From Shewanella jiangmenensis (lineage in GTDB: Bacteria; Pseudomonadota; Gammaproteobacteria; Enterobacterales; Shewanellaceae): a stretch of 64,000 nucleotides of DNA. This document shows positions 9,104-18,578 of this stretch, piece after piece (the first letter of the stretch is position 1; each line of letters opens with the position of its first letter). The position numbers were made by a program, and so were the translations under genes. The DNA is taken from positions 248,001 to 312,000 of the forward strand of contig NZ_JAHEPS010000002.1 of NCBI RefSeq assembly GCF_018596335.1, in the 5' to 3' direction. The notes beneath the pieces are model-generated. The model had not been told where the DNA came from, ran no database searches, and saw nothing but the letters and a program-made list of their open reading frames with translations.

Positions 9104-10297
9104 ATGGATGCTTACACCCTGCATATAGCAACCGCCTTTGCCAGTGTCATGATGACCATCAGTATGCTTGGTCTCTTTATCGCAAGCCCGCGCGAATACA
9201 GCCTGCTCAATTGGTCGCTGGCCGGTATGCTGTTTATGGCCACCACCGGCTTATCGCTTGCGACCTACCACTTCGACCTGCCTTTCTGGATAGCCCCTGC
9301 GGCGGCAAATCTCTGTTACCTTGCCGGTCACGGCGCCATGCTGATGGGCGTGCGGCGCTACTTTGGCCTTAAAACCTACTGGCAGCTGTATCTGCTGTTT
9401 ATTCCAATGCTGGCTTTGCTGCAGACCTTGCCCTGGATGCAGGCATCAGTCACTAACCGCCTGTTGGTGTTTTTTCCGCTGTTGATAGTGCTGAGTCTGG
9501 TGATTGCCTGGCAGCTGTGGCGGCATACCTCGGCTGGCAACGCGCCTGAGCTTCGGCTTGCCTGCTTGCCGCTGATGCTGCTGGAGCTGGTGTTTGCCTC
9601 GCAGCTTGCGCTTCGCACCTACATCATGGCGACCAGTGAAGTGGAGCTTCATTTAACTGAAGGTGGCAACCAACTGCTCCAGACCGCCGGTACCCTGGCG
9701 GTGTTTGTGTTTGCCAGCTGGGGCACTATTGCCTGCGCGCTGATGGTGGTTCGCCGCCAGGAGCTGTCGCTGCAACATCTTACCACCCGCGACCCGCTCA
9801 CCGGCTGGTTTAACCGCCGGGTGCTGTCGGACATTGCCGCGCGGGAGTTTGAGCGCAGCCACCGCACCTCGTCGGCGCTGAGCCTGCTGATTATCGACAT
9901 AGATCATTTCAAGAAAATCAACGACCAATATGGCCATGCCGTTGGCGATGCGGCGCTGAAGCATGTCACCCGTATCTGCGAGCAGCAGCTGCGCGGCTAT
10001 GACTATTTGTTCCGTTTTGGCGGCGAAGAATTTGTAATTTTGCTGCCCCAGAGCGACGAGCTTTCGAGCAGTCATCTAAGCAATCGCCTGCGCTGGAAAG
10101 TCCAAAACAGCGTGCTTAACCACGCCCAGCACGAGGTGCGCTGCACTGTCAGCATCGGCTTTGCCCAGCGGCGCGAGCAGGATGAAAGCTGGAGCCAGAT
10201 TTTCGAGCGTGCCGATGCGGCCCTGTATCACGCCAAAGAAACAGGCCGCGACCGGGTGGCCTATCACAATGGTTTTGAGCTGAGCGCGGTTTGCTGA
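9104..10297 (+). CDS. Membrane-bound diguanylate cyclase (GGDEF)
   Basis: A 397-residue protein. Residues 1-215 hold about seven hydrophobic segments, an integral-membrane sensor of unknown ligand. Residues 220-395 form a GGDEF domain with DPLTGWFNRR, DIDHFKKIND and the active GGEEF (306-310). RGYD (297-300) lies five residues before it and matches the RxxD inhibitory I-site, so an active, feedback-inhibited c-di-GMP synthase is expected. ATG 9104 is preferred; GTG 9098 is two codons upstream. A small inverted repeat, CAGAAC/GTTCTG with a 3-base loop, sits in the leader at 9060-9074. Confidence 0.92.
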   Translation: MDAYTLHIATAFASVMMTISMLGLFIASPREYSLLNWSLAGMLFMATTGLSLATYHFDLPFWIAPAAANLCYLAGHGAMLMGVRRYFGLKTYWQLYLLFIPMLALLQTLPWMQASVTNRLLVFFPLLIVLSLVIAWQLWRHTSAGNAPELRLACLPLMLLELVFASQLALRTYIMATSEVELHLTEGGNQLLQTAGTLAVFVFASWGTIACALMVVRRQELSLQHLTTRDPLTGWFNRRVLSDIAAREFERSHRTSSALSLLIIDIDHFKKINDQYGHAVGDAALKHVTRICEQQLRGYDYLFRFGGEEFVILLPQSDELSSSHLSNRLRWKVQNSVLNHAQHEVRCTVSIGFAQRREQDESWSQIFERADAALYHAKETGRDRVAYHNGFELSAVC

Positions 10298-10317
10298 GCT
10301 GACTTTGCTGAACTGAC
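10290..10317. repeat. 14-bp tandem duplication over the diguanylate cyclase stop
   Basis: tttgctgagctgac at 10290 and tttgctgaactgac at 10304, followed by a third partial copy. It spans the stop codon of the cyclase gene. Confidence 0.7.
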
Positions 10318-10524
10318 TTTGTTCAGCAGATCGTTTGCTTAACAGAGCCTTGCCTGAATAAGAACGCCTCGTTTAGGTGGCTTGGCGGCGGCTTTTGACA
10401 TCCGCCCGCCAATGGCTGAATATCAGTGGCATCCTTTCTGCCGAGGTTACGCGCCTTGACCCTGCTTCCGCCTCGCCGAGTATCTCCGATTGATGCGCCT
10501 GCTCTGCAAGTGCCAGCTGCAAAA

Positions 10525-11583
10525 ATGACTGCTCTACAAAGGTCAGGGCCAGCGGCTTGGCGTCAGGCGCTGTCAGGGTTTTTCAGTGGGTTCGCGGTTA
10601 GCTTGAGCCTGTTCAGCCTAAGCCTGTTAAGCTTGAGTCTGGTCAGCCTGAGCGCCAGCGCCGACACTGTCCATTTGAAAAACGGCGATAAAATCAGTGG
10701 CGATATTCTTGCTCTCGATGCCAGCTCACTCAGGATTAAGCCGGGCTACACTTCGGCCATAACCATTGAGCGCAGCGCAATTCAAAGCTTTGAAACCACA
10801 GAAAAACGCCAGTGGAGCATCAACCGCAGCGTGCAGGAAGTGACGATTGAGGCAAGCACCGACATCGGCATGGTGCTGGTGGATAACGAGCCGGTTCCTT
10901 TGCATGAGCTGCTGTTTCCGGTGGCCGACGACAGCGAGCCCTGGCGCTACAGCGGCAGTATTGAGGCGGCGCTCGATGGCACCCATAACAGCCGCGATAC
11001 CCAAAAACTGCGCGCCAAAACTGACCTCACCGCCGAAACCCTTAACTGGCGCCATAACCTTAAAACCGAAGTACATTACGAGCTTGAGGATGACGTTACC
11101 AAGCGCAACACCCTGCAGGGTCAGTACAGCCTCGACTATCTGGTGAATGATTACTGGTTTGTGCGTCAGGAGGACTTTTACCAGCAGGACCACCTCGGCA
11201 TTAATACCCGCAGCTATTATTTTGCGCTGGGGCCGGGCTACCGGCTGTGGGGCGTGGATCGTGACAAGCTGGATTTGGTGCTGACCTACAACCGCTTTTG
11301 GCTGGATAACGACTTTTTCAGCTATCAGCTCAATGCCTGGGCGGCAACCTTGAACTACAAGCAATATTGGTTTGACGGAGTGCTGGAAACCTTTGCCGAC
11401 TATCAGGTCGCCTTTATCGATGTACCCACCATAGATTACCTGTCGGACGCGACCTTCGGGCTTAAGTATCTGCTGACGCAGCATATTTACCTGTCGTTTA
11501 AATATGATATCAATGAAAGTAAATCCAGTGTCAGCCACAACCGCGACATCTCCTATGGCTTAGGACTCGGGGTTAACTTTTAG
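10525..11583 (+). CDS. DUF481 outer-membrane protein (YdiY-like)
   Basis: An exported protein of about 352 residues. Just after the signal peptide it has DTVHLKNGDKISGDIL, the short SH3-like start common in DUF481 proteins. The rest is an amphipathic beta-barrel pattern ending in an aromatic residue (LGLGVNF), an outer-membrane targeting mark. The signal peptide contains a repeated Ser-Leu run that appears to be an in-frame tandem repeat. Start uncertain: ATG 10525 gives a sensible signal peptide, while GTG 10426 would give one of about 80 residues. Function unknown. Confidence 0.78.
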   Translation: MTALQRSGPAAWRQALSGFFSGFAVSLSLFSLSLLSLSLVSLSASADTVHLKNGDKISGDILALDASSLRIKPGYTSAITIERSAIQSFETTEKRQWSINRSVQEVTIEASTDIGMVLVDNEPVPLHELLFPVADDSEPWRYSGSIEAALDGTHNSRDTQKLRAKTDLTAETLNWRHNLKTEVHYELEDDVTKRNTLQGQYSLDYLVNDYWFVRQEDFYQQDHLGINTRSYYFALGPGYRLWGVDRDKLDLVLTYNRFWLDNDFFSYQLNAWAATLNYKQYWFDGVLETFADYQVAFIDVPTIDYLSDATFGLKYLLTQHIYLSFKYDINESKSSVSHNRDISYGLGLGVNF

Positions 11584-11772
11584 CCGGGGCGACGCTTTAA
11601 GGTGTTTTTCAGTGGGGCGAGGCCCGGGCTTTTGTGCGCCGCCGCCCATTACCGGCACGTTTGCCGATAGGGTACTTTTCCATCCCTTTCGCGCCGCTTA
11701 TGCTGCTGGCACACTGTATTTATTTGCTGCCTTAGGTTTACGAGTGCGGCTTACGAGAGCGGAGCTAACTTC

Positions 11773-12246
11773 ATGACCCCTGCTATTAAACAGGCTGAAA
11801 AAGCCGGCGTTGAGTTTGAGGTGCTGTCGTATCAACACGACAGCCGCGCACCTTCCTACGGCCTCGAAGCGGCCGACAAGCTGGGCCTCGCGCCTGAAAC
11901 TGTTTTCAAAACCCTGCTGGTGGCGGCCGATGAAAAGAGTGCGCCGCTGGCGGTAGCGTTGGTGCCGGTGGCCTGTCAGCTCAATTTAAAGCTCGCCGCC
12001 AAGGCGCTTGGGCAGAAAAAACTGGTTATGGCAAATGCGGCGGCGGCCGAGCGCTCAAGCGGTTATCTGGTCGGCGGTATCAGCCCGCTTGGGCAAAAAA
12101 AGCCGCTGCCGACCTTAATCGATGCCAGCGCCGAGGCTCTGGCGCGCATCCATGTGAGCGCCGGGCGGCGCGGGCTTGAGTTGTCGCTCGCCCCTGCCGC
12201 CCTTGCCAGCCTGTGCCGTGGCAAGTTTGCCGATATCCGCGACTGA
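11773..12246 (+). CDS. ybaK: Cys-tRNA(Pro)/Cys-tRNA deacylase YbaK
   Basis: A 157-residue protein of the YbaK/EbsC family. It clears cysteine mischarged onto tRNA-Pro and is cytosolic. Family features are APSYGLEAADKLGL, ETVFKTLLV with the functional Lys, VPVACQLNLK, and GYLVGGISPLGQKK near the catalytic Gly-rich loop. Length and order match the E. coli protein. ATG 11773 is behind a GGAG. Apparently monocistronic. Confidence 0.93.
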   Translation: MTPAIKQAEKAGVEFEVLSYQHDSRAPSYGLEAADKLGLAPETVFKTLLVAADEKSAPLAVALVPVACQLNLKLAAKALGQKKLVMANAAAAERSSGYLVGGISPLGQKKPLPTLIDASAEALARIHVSAGRRGLELSLAPAALASLCRGKFADIRD

Positions 12247-12402
12247 GCCGGTGCTGGAGATACTTACGATTTACACGCAAGCCGCCGCGCCCTGTCAGTA
12301 TCCAGACTGACCGCAAGACTGAATTCTGACCTTCAGGTAGGGAGTTGGTGGAGGCAGTGCCCTGTTTGTGTTAGCTTTTTGCTGATAACTCCCGGAGGCT
12401 TA

Positions 12403-13728
12403 ATGAAGACATCTGTTTCGCAGCGCCTGCTACTTTTTACCCTGCTGGGTGCCGGACTTGTGACCAGCACCAGCGCTCTGGCGGCCAGTCCACGGGTCAA
12501 GGCCAGTATCAACCGCGCCGAGAGCCCGGACAGGGTGCGCGAATCGCTTATTCTGCCTTACGCCTTCAGCACCGAAACCATGGGGCTTAACCTCGGTGTC
12601 GGCGGCATGATTAAAGGCTGGCATCAGGATCAGATGACCCTCGGCGCCACGGCCTTTGGCGGCGATGTCAGCAAGGGCGGCTGGGCCGGGGTCTTCAACT
12701 ACCGCCTGCCAAGCACGGAGCGCTGGTTTGTCAGCGCCCATGGCCTTTGGGCCTATTATCCGGATCAGCGCGCCTACGCCGGTGGCTCTGTGGTGCCTAT
12801 TGCTGCGGATAAACCGCTGCCGGGCAGCAACGATTCTTCCCCCGAGCAATATTTTGAAGCCGACGGCAATTCCAACTGGTTTGATTCGCGGGTGGAATAC
12901 ACCCTGCCGCTTGGTGCCGGTAAAGAGCGGGGCATGCTCGAGTATCAGCTGAAAGACGGCCTGCTGGTGTCAGAGCCGTCCGGTGGCGGCGACTGGAACC
13001 CCCTTGATAGCGGCGTGACTGTGGCAATGCTCAGGCTGTTTTCCCGCTATCAAAGCTTTGAATTTGAAAGCCAGAAGCTGGATGGCGACTTCAGCGCGTG
13101 GGAGCTTGGGCTTTTGTATGACAACACCGACTTTGCCACTAACCCGAGTTACGGCAGTCGTCAGTGGTTTTCCTATTCAAGCGCTATTCCCTCCACCGTG
13201 GCGTCAGACTGGGACTTCTGGCAGCTGTCGGCGAGTAAGTTTTTCTCTTTCGGTGAGTCCGATTATGCCCATCAGCGGGTGCTGGCCCTCAATATGTGGA
13301 CCGGCTATTCGCCGAGCTGGGAGCTTGAGGTGCTGTCGGATGGCTCGCGCATGGTGCGTCACGGCGCGCCTTACAACGAAGGCGCGACCCTCGGCGGCTT
13401 TACCCGCATGCGCGGTTACGACTTAAACCGTTTCCACGACAAGGCCGCGCTCTACGCCAGCGCCGAGTACCGCTATACCCTCAAATACAATCCGCTTGAG
13501 GATGTGCACTGGTTAAGGTTCCTGCGTCTGGACTGGTTCCAGTTGGTGGGCTTTGTAGAAGCGGGCAGGGTAGCACCTGAGTACAAATTGAGTACCCTGA
13601 CCGACGAGATGAAGTTTGACTATGGCCTGTCGCTGCGGGCGCTCACCGCCGGGCTGGTGGTGCGGGCGGATTTGGCCAAAAGTGATGAAGGCACAAACCT
13701 GTGGCTGATGGTGGATCATCCGTTCTGA
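12403..13728 (+). CDS. Omp85-type (BamA/TamA-like) barrel without POTRA domains
   Basis: A 441-residue exported protein. The signal peptide ends at ALAASP. The mature protein is mostly outer-membrane barrel. The TRMRGYDLNRF segment matches the conserved L6 (V/I)RG(F/Y) motif of Omp85 proteins, and strands such as ALYASAEYRY follow it as usual. It ends MVDHPF with a terminal Phe. No POTRA repeats fit before the barrel, so it belongs to the short bacterial surface antigen group (PF01103) rather than BamA or TamA proper. Start ATG 12403 follows GGAGG. Role unknown. Confidence 0.8.
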   Translation: MKTSVSQRLLLFTLLGAGLVTSTSALAASPRVKASINRAESPDRVRESLILPYAFSTETMGLNLGVGGMIKGWHQDQMTLGATAFGGDVSKGGWAGVFNYRLPSTERWFVSAHGLWAYYPDQRAYAGGSVVPIAADKPLPGSNDSSPEQYFEADGNSNWFDSRVEYTLPLGAGKERGMLEYQLKDGLLVSEPSGGGDWNPLDSGVTVAMLRLFSRYQSFEFESQKLDGDFSAWELGLLYDNTDFATNPSYGSRQWFSYSSAIPSTVASDWDFWQLSASKFFSFGESDYAHQRVLALNMWTGYSPSWELEVLSDGSRMVRHGAPYNEGATLGGFTRMRGYDLNRFHDKAALYASAEYRYTLKYNPLEDVHWLRFLRLDWFQLVGFVEAGRVAPEYKLSTLTDEMKFDYGLSLRALTAGLVVRADLAKSDEGTNLWLMVDHPF

Positions 13729-13751
13729 CCTGTTCACCGCCTTACCCGGTA

Positions 13752-13778
13752 AAAAAGCCCGCGATTGCGGGCTTTTTG
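13752..13778. terminator. Bidirectional Rho-independent terminator
   Basis: AAAAAGCCCGC, a 4-base loop, then GCGGGCTTTTT. The T-runs on both strands serve the barrel gene and the convergent collagenase gene. Confidence 0.92.
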
Positions 13779-13863
13779 CTGTCGGCGCGATACCGTTTTC
13801 ACCGAAATACTGCTGTCGCTGAGCTACTGTTGTCGGCGAAATAAAGCGCCAGCGCTGCGGCGA

Positions 13864-16800
13864 TTATTGTAAATCCAGCTGCACAGTCACGCCCTTGGTG
13901 CCTGTGTCGCCCTGAACCATAAAGTAGTACCAGCCGCTGGCGGGATTACTGACGCTGAAGGCTTCGGTGTTGCTGCCGGGAGTGGCCGACACCGTCTGAT
14001 AGTTAGATGCCGTCGGCCAGTAACCGCTCGCGCCATACAGGCTGATATCACCGCTGCCGTGGGCCGAGCGCAGCGTGAGCTTGCTGCTGCCTTCGGGCAC
14101 CCACACATAATAGTCGTTGCGGCCTTCACTGGCGCACACAGGCACACCGGACTGCAGCGCGGTGTAACTTATCGGGCTTTGGCTGCTGCAGGCGTTGATG
14201 AGGCTGCCAGAAGTGCCGCCATCAGTGCTGCCGCCATCAGTGTTACCGGCGCCAAGCTTGAGGCTTAAGGTCACGCCGCTGTACTCACTGTCGGTATTGA
14301 CCGACACATAGCGCCAGCCGCGATTGGCTGTGGTGGTGATGCTTTCGCTGTTACCGGCATTTTCACTGCGCTTTTGCGCATTGCTTGCATCCGGCCAGCT
14401 GTCGGCGTGGAAGTAGAGGTTGGCATTGCCGCTGCCGCCGGCGGTGCTGACGGTGATTTGGGTGTTGTCTTCATCGACCCAGAAATAGAAGCTGCTGCGA
14501 CCGCCGGCGACGCATTCATTCTGGCCAAATTCGAGCTTGCCGTAATCCTTGGTGGCTGCGCCGCAGTCGCTTGGCGTGCCACCACCATTGTCGCCGCCGC
14601 CATTATCGCCACCGCCATTGTCTCCGCCACCGTTATCGCCGCCGCCCTGGGCCGGATCCTTGTCGGCCACCAGTTCAGAATTGGACATCAGCAGTTTCAC
14701 GCCGCCAAAGTCGCCTTCCAGCGTCAGATAATGCCAGTACTCGTTGGGGTTCAGGCGCACCTTGATGACTTCGTAGTTGCCATTGCCTATGCCAAAGCCC
14801 TGATTGTTTTCTGCGCTGGCCCAGTTACCGGCATTGAAATAAATGTCGGCATCGCCCCAGCCGCCGCCAATCTTGATCCAAAGCTCTGCGTCTGAGCGGC
14901 TGTCGTTGGCAAAGGCGAAGCTGGCACGGCCATTTTGCGAGTCGATGCACTCCATCGGTACTTCGATGGCAAGCTGGGCATCTTTGCTGTAGCGGTAGGC
15001 TTCGCTTGAAACCTGGCAGGGGCTGTAATCGGTGCTGATGCTGCTGCCGGGGCCAGTCCAGTTGCCTTTGCTGCCGCTCGCTTCGGCGGCGCTGTCGTCC
15101 GGCCCTTTATCGACTATGCCGTTTGGCGTGGAAGACAGGCCGCTGCTGAGCCAGCCATACCATTCGTTGTCGTAGCGGGTGCCGATGCTGTCGATAAATG
15201 CTTGATATTCTGTGTACTTATCATTTCGCAGGTAGTTGAGTATGGTGCGCACGTCGTCGCGATGGTTTTCAAACATAAACCGCACTGCGAGGTAACCCCA
15301 GCGGTAGACGCGATCCTGCCCCGACTCGTAGTTGTTTTTAAAGATGGTGGACAGGGCATAGGCCTTGGTTTCACCAAGCTCAATGGCGCGCTGGTTGCCG
15401 TTGCGATAAGAGATGTACTCCGCCAGACCTTCGACCCACCATACTGTGTTGGCCGACATGCCGCGGGCAAAGTCGCCGTGCAGGTTGAAGCGGCCATCGA
15501 GGTAGTGCACGTATTCGTGCTGCAGGTTCCAGACGTGGAAGTCCGGGCGGCGCCACTCGGCCTCGTAGGCGATAAAGCGGGCCTGGTTTTTGAGGCCGGC
15601 CGGCGCGCCTTCGAGGTACATGCCGCCGTTGTTGGTATCGATACCAAAGAAGGTACCGGCAAAGGAGCCGTAGTCTTCTGAGCTGTTGAACACCACCAGT
15701 TCGAGGTCGTCGTTGTTGTCGTTGGCGACCGGGGTGTGGCCGGTTTCCAGGATTTGGTGGAAGTAGTCTTCCTGCGCGGTCAGCACCTCACAGGCCCAGT
15801 TGGCCTGATCCAGATACATCTGCTGGGCGCGCATCTTCAGGGTGTCGGAACATTTGTGGTTGAAGCTTAAGGTTTCGGCTTCGAGCAGGGCTTTGAAACC
15901 GCAGATGTTGTAGTCGTTGCAGTTGGCGCGATCGTAATAATCGGCCATTTCGGCGGCGGCAAGCCACAGGGTCTTGCTGGCGTCATCCTTGCTGGTGGAG
16001 CTGAGCACGCCCTTAACCAGTGAGGTGACACGGCTCTTCATCGCCTCAATATAGTAGAGGCGCGACATCTCCCGCACCGCATTAACCAGCACATACTCGG
16101 CATTGGTGCCAAGCAGCTGGCGGTTACGATTCTGGAAGTTGTTCAGCGCGTCCAGAATGCTCGAATCGCTGGCAAACAGCGTCTTCATCGGCTCGTCCCA
16201 CTGGGCGCGGAACAGGGTGGTGAACACCGCATTGGCTGCGGCATTCATGCCAAAGCTTGCCTGCCAGGCCGAGTTGTATTCGTTCAGCACCTTGATGGTG
16301 ACCCAGTTGAAGTGGGCGCCAAGGCCCGCGGAGTCAACCAGGATCAGCGCCTCTTTGAGCACACCGGCGTTGCTGTCGGCCGCAACCCAGCTGCCTGGGT
16401 TATTAAACAGGGTACCAAGACCTGCCTTTACATCGATGCCAAAGGCGCTGGAGTAAGCGGGTACTAACTGCGGGTTATACCACTGCACGTACAAACCGGC
16501 GCGCAGGAAGTAAATCAGCGACTCGATGCCGCTGCTGTCGGTGCCTGTGTAGCTGGCCGCGCGGCTGTTAACGCCCTGCATCACAGCGCGCATGTTGCTT
16601 TCGGCAAACAGCGCGGTGGCATCGCTGCCTTTGAGGTTATAAAGGGGGCTTACGCACTCGGGGCTTGAGCTTGCAAGCTTGCTGACCAGCGCCGCACCGT
16701 TTAAGCCGATAAAGGATGAGCAGTCGGCGGCGGCCATTGGGCCTGTCGCGCCGGGCATGCCCAGCGGCCCTGCATTGCCGTTCTGAATTTGGCCTTGCTG

Positions 16801-16992
16801 CATTTGTCCGTGCTGCATTTGGCCGTGCTGCATGTGCATTTGGGCGCGTTGCATGTCCTTTTTAACTTGCGCCGCACCCGTTTCAGCCTGTGGCATGCTT
16901 GGGGGCGTGTTGGAATTAAGTCCGGTGTGGGCGGCCAGTGCCAATGGCGCGGCAAAAAGCCCCATCGCCATGACCAGGGAATTCAATTTCAT
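13864..16992 (-). CDS. Secreted M9-family collagenase
   Basis: A 1042-residue precursor. Signal peptide 1-23. A Met/Gln/His-rich repetitive stretch follows (repeats of HGQMQ), then the collagenase activator and catalytic region. The zinc motif HEYVH is at 492-496; Glu521 in WWVEGLAEYIS is the likely third ligand. Three C-terminal beta-rich pre-peptidase-like domains (about 690-775, 807-920, 930-1042) are expected to bind substrate, and a DNGGG repeat linker (about 781-806) separates the first two. It should cut collagen-like or other protein outside the cell. ATG 16992 follows GGAG. A 28-codon upstream extension crosses a putative operator and is rejected. Confidence 0.92.
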   Translation of the reverse strand: MKLNSLVMAMGLFAAPLALAAHTGLNSNTPPSMPQAETGAAQVKKDMQRAQMHMQHGQMQHGQMQQGQIQNGNAGPLGMPGATGPMAAADCSSFIGLNGAALVSKLASSSPECVSPLYNLKGSDATALFAESNMRAVMQGVNSRAASYTGTDSSGIESLIYFLRAGLYVQWYNPQLVPAYSSAFGIDVKAGLGTLFNNPGSWVAADSNAGVLKEALILVDSAGLGAHFNWVTIKVLNEYNSAWQASFGMNAAANAVFTTLFRAQWDEPMKTLFASDSSILDALNNFQNRNRQLLGTNAEYVLVNAVREMSRLYYIEAMKSRVTSLVKGVLSSTSKDDASKTLWLAAAEMADYYDRANCNDYNICGFKALLEAETLSFNHKCSDTLKMRAQQMYLDQANWACEVLTAQEDYFHQILETGHTPVANDNNDDLELVVFNSSEDYGSFAGTFFGIDTNNGGMYLEGAPAGLKNQARFIAYEAEWRRPDFHVWNLQHEYVHYLDGRFNLHGDFARGMSANTVWWVEGLAEYISYRNGNQRAIELGETKAYALSTIFKNNYESGQDRVYRWGYLAVRFMFENHRDDVRTILNYLRNDKYTEYQAFIDSIGTRYDNEWYGWLSSGLSSTPNGIVDKGPDDSAAEASGSKGNWTGPGSSISTDYSPCQVSSEAYRYSKDAQLAIEVPMECIDSQNGRASFAFANDSRSDAELWIKIGGGWGDADIYFNAGNWASAENNQGFGIGNGNYEVIKVRLNPNEYWHYLTLEGDFGGVKLLMSNSELVADKDPAQGGGDNGGGDNGGGDNGGGDNGGGTPSDCGAATKDYGKLEFGQNECVAGGRSSFYFWVDEDNTQITVSTAGGSGNANLYFHADSWPDASNAQKRSENAGNSESITTTANRGWRYVSVNTDSEYSGVTLSLKLGAGNTDGGSTDGGTSGSLINACSSQSPISYTALQSGVPVCASEGRNDYYVWVPEGSSKLTLRSAHGSGDISLYGASGYWPTASNYQTVSATPGSNTEAFSVSNPASGWYYFMVQGDTGTKGVTVQLDLQ

Positions 16993-17054
16993 ATTTGCTC
17001 CAATGTAGATGTCTGTAAGGCAGAGAGTGGTTTTGCCGGCTTGAATTACCGGTC

Positions 17055-17078
17055 TATTGTTAAACTCGTGTAACAATA
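17055..17078. promoter_or_regulatory. Inverted repeat upstream of collagenase gene
   Basis: Half-sites TATTGTTA and TAACAATA are perfect inverses separated by 8 bases (aactcgtg). They lie 63-86 bases before the collagenase ATG, in AT-rich DNA between two divergent genes. It resembles a dimeric regulator site; the regulator is unknown. Confidence 0.5.
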
Positions 17079-17304
17079 TAGATGCAAAATAAAATATACA
17101 ATATGTAATTTATGTGTCGGTGATACAGATGCGACAGCGCAGGAGGGTTATCTTTCAAGAACTCAAACCAAAACAACGGGATAAAAAAATGGGGTGCGGT
17201 TAAATTTTATACGGAATGCTTGCCCGTTTAGTGCTTATCGATCGGCCTGCTTCAGTGTGGCGGCTAAAATGCTATGCTGGGTTGAATCTGCATGGAGCAC
17301 AGCT

Positions 17305-18333
17305 ATGAGCCAACTACCTGCTTTTTATGAGCATATTCATTTTGATACCCCGGGCAGCCCCGAGGTGATGTCCCTTAAGCGCAGTGCGCTGCCAAGCCCG
17401 GGAGCCGGACAGGTGCTGATCCGAGTTGCCGCTGCCGGTGTTAATGGCCCGGATTTGGCGCAGCGCAAAGGCGCGTACCCGCCGCCGCCGGGGGCATCGC
17501 CGATTTTGGGGCTGGAAGTGGCCGGTGAGGTCGTAGCGCTAGGCACCGATGTTGACACAGCCGCCGGTGTGAGGCGTTTAGCGCTTGGCGATAAGGTCTG
17601 CGCCCTGGTGCCGGGCGGCGGCTACGGTGAGTATGTGCTTACCCATGCCAGCCATTGTCTGCCGCTGCCGCGCGGTATGTCGATGACCGAAGCTGCCTGT
17701 TTGCCGGAAACCTTTTTCACCGTCTGGGGCAATCTCTTTATGCGCGGCAAGCTTAAGGCCGGTGAAACCCTGTTGGTGCAGGGCGGCAGTGGTGGCATTG
17801 GCTCGACGGCGATTTTGCTTGCCCGCGCCTTTGGCGCGCGGGTGCTGGTGACCTGCTCCACTGACGAGAAGCGCGAGTATTGCCTTGGCCTGGGGGCTGA
17901 GCTCGCGTTTGATTACCGCGACGATCAGCTCATCGACAAGGTGCTTGCCGCCACCCATGGCCGCGGTGTGGATCTGGTGCTGGATATGGCCGGCGGCGCC
18001 ATGATAAACACTAACTTTAAGCTGCTTGCCGACGATGGCCGCTTGGTGTCGGTGGCGATGCAATCCGGCCCCAAAGCCGAAGTGGATATTTTCAGGCTGA
18101 TGATGAAGCGTCTGGTCTGGACCGGCTCGACGTTGCGGCCTCAGTCTGACGCCGCCAAGGCGGCGATTGCGGCCGAGCTTTTTACCCATGTTTGGCCACT
18201 GCTTGAACGCGGTGAATGTCGGTTGCCGATTTTTGCCACTTTTCCCCTCGCTGAGGTGGCCGAGGCGCACCGTTTGATGGAGTCCAAATCCCATCAGGGC
18301 AAAGTCTGTTTATTGCTGTCAGAGGCGGGTTGA
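17305..18333 (+). CDS. Zinc-type dehydrogenase/quinone oxidoreductase (PIG3-like MDR)
   Basis: A 342-residue medium-chain dehydrogenase/reductase. The GroES-like half contains VAAAGVNGPDLAQRKGAYPPPPG, characteristic of the PIG3/NADPH:quinone reductase subgroup, which lacks the zinc ligands despite its common name. The Rossmann half has VQGGSGGIGSTAILLARAFGA. It probably reduces quinones with NADPH; the real substrate is unknown. ATG 17305 is behind GGAG. A 37-codon upstream extension has no support. Confidence 0.88.
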   Translation: MSQLPAFYEHIHFDTPGSPEVMSLKRSALPSPGAGQVLIRVAAAGVNGPDLAQRKGAYPPPPGASPILGLEVAGEVVALGTDVDTAAGVRRLALGDKVCALVPGGGYGEYVLTHASHCLPLPRGMSMTEAACLPETFFTVWGNLFMRGKLKAGETLLVQGGSGGIGSTAILLARAFGARVLVTCSTDEKREYCLGLGAELAFDYRDDQLIDKVLAATHGRGVDLVLDMAGGAMINTNFKLLADDGRLVSVAMQSGPKAEVDIFRLMMKRLVWTGSTLRPQSDAAKAAIAAELFTHVWPLLERGECRLPIFATFPLAEVAEAHRLMESKSHQGKVCLLLSEAG

Positions 18334-18578
18334 ATTGCTGATTTTTTCGACTAAAGTCGGGATTGTGCGGAAAATTGAAAAATTCCCATGGAAAAATATC
18401 TCAAATACCCTTAAAAATCGGTAAATTTGGCATTGATTCTCGGAAAGATTCTGTAAGAATACCCAACTTGAAACGTCCGAACTATTCGTACGCTTTGTTG
18501 CTGGGGCGGTGTGCTTCCCAAGCGAACTTTCTCTGATAGCAAACTCCTGTATGTGTTGATTAAAAGGTATTGGCATAT

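Noticed and set aside
10726..11538. Minus-strand open frame opposite the DUF481 gene
   Set aside because: It is an antisense shadow of a clear beta-barrel gene with no domain of its own.
14374..14895. Plus-strand open frame inside the collagenase gene
   Set aside because: Its Ala/Val/Ile-rich sequence comes from the complement of the collagenase and its DNGGG repeat.
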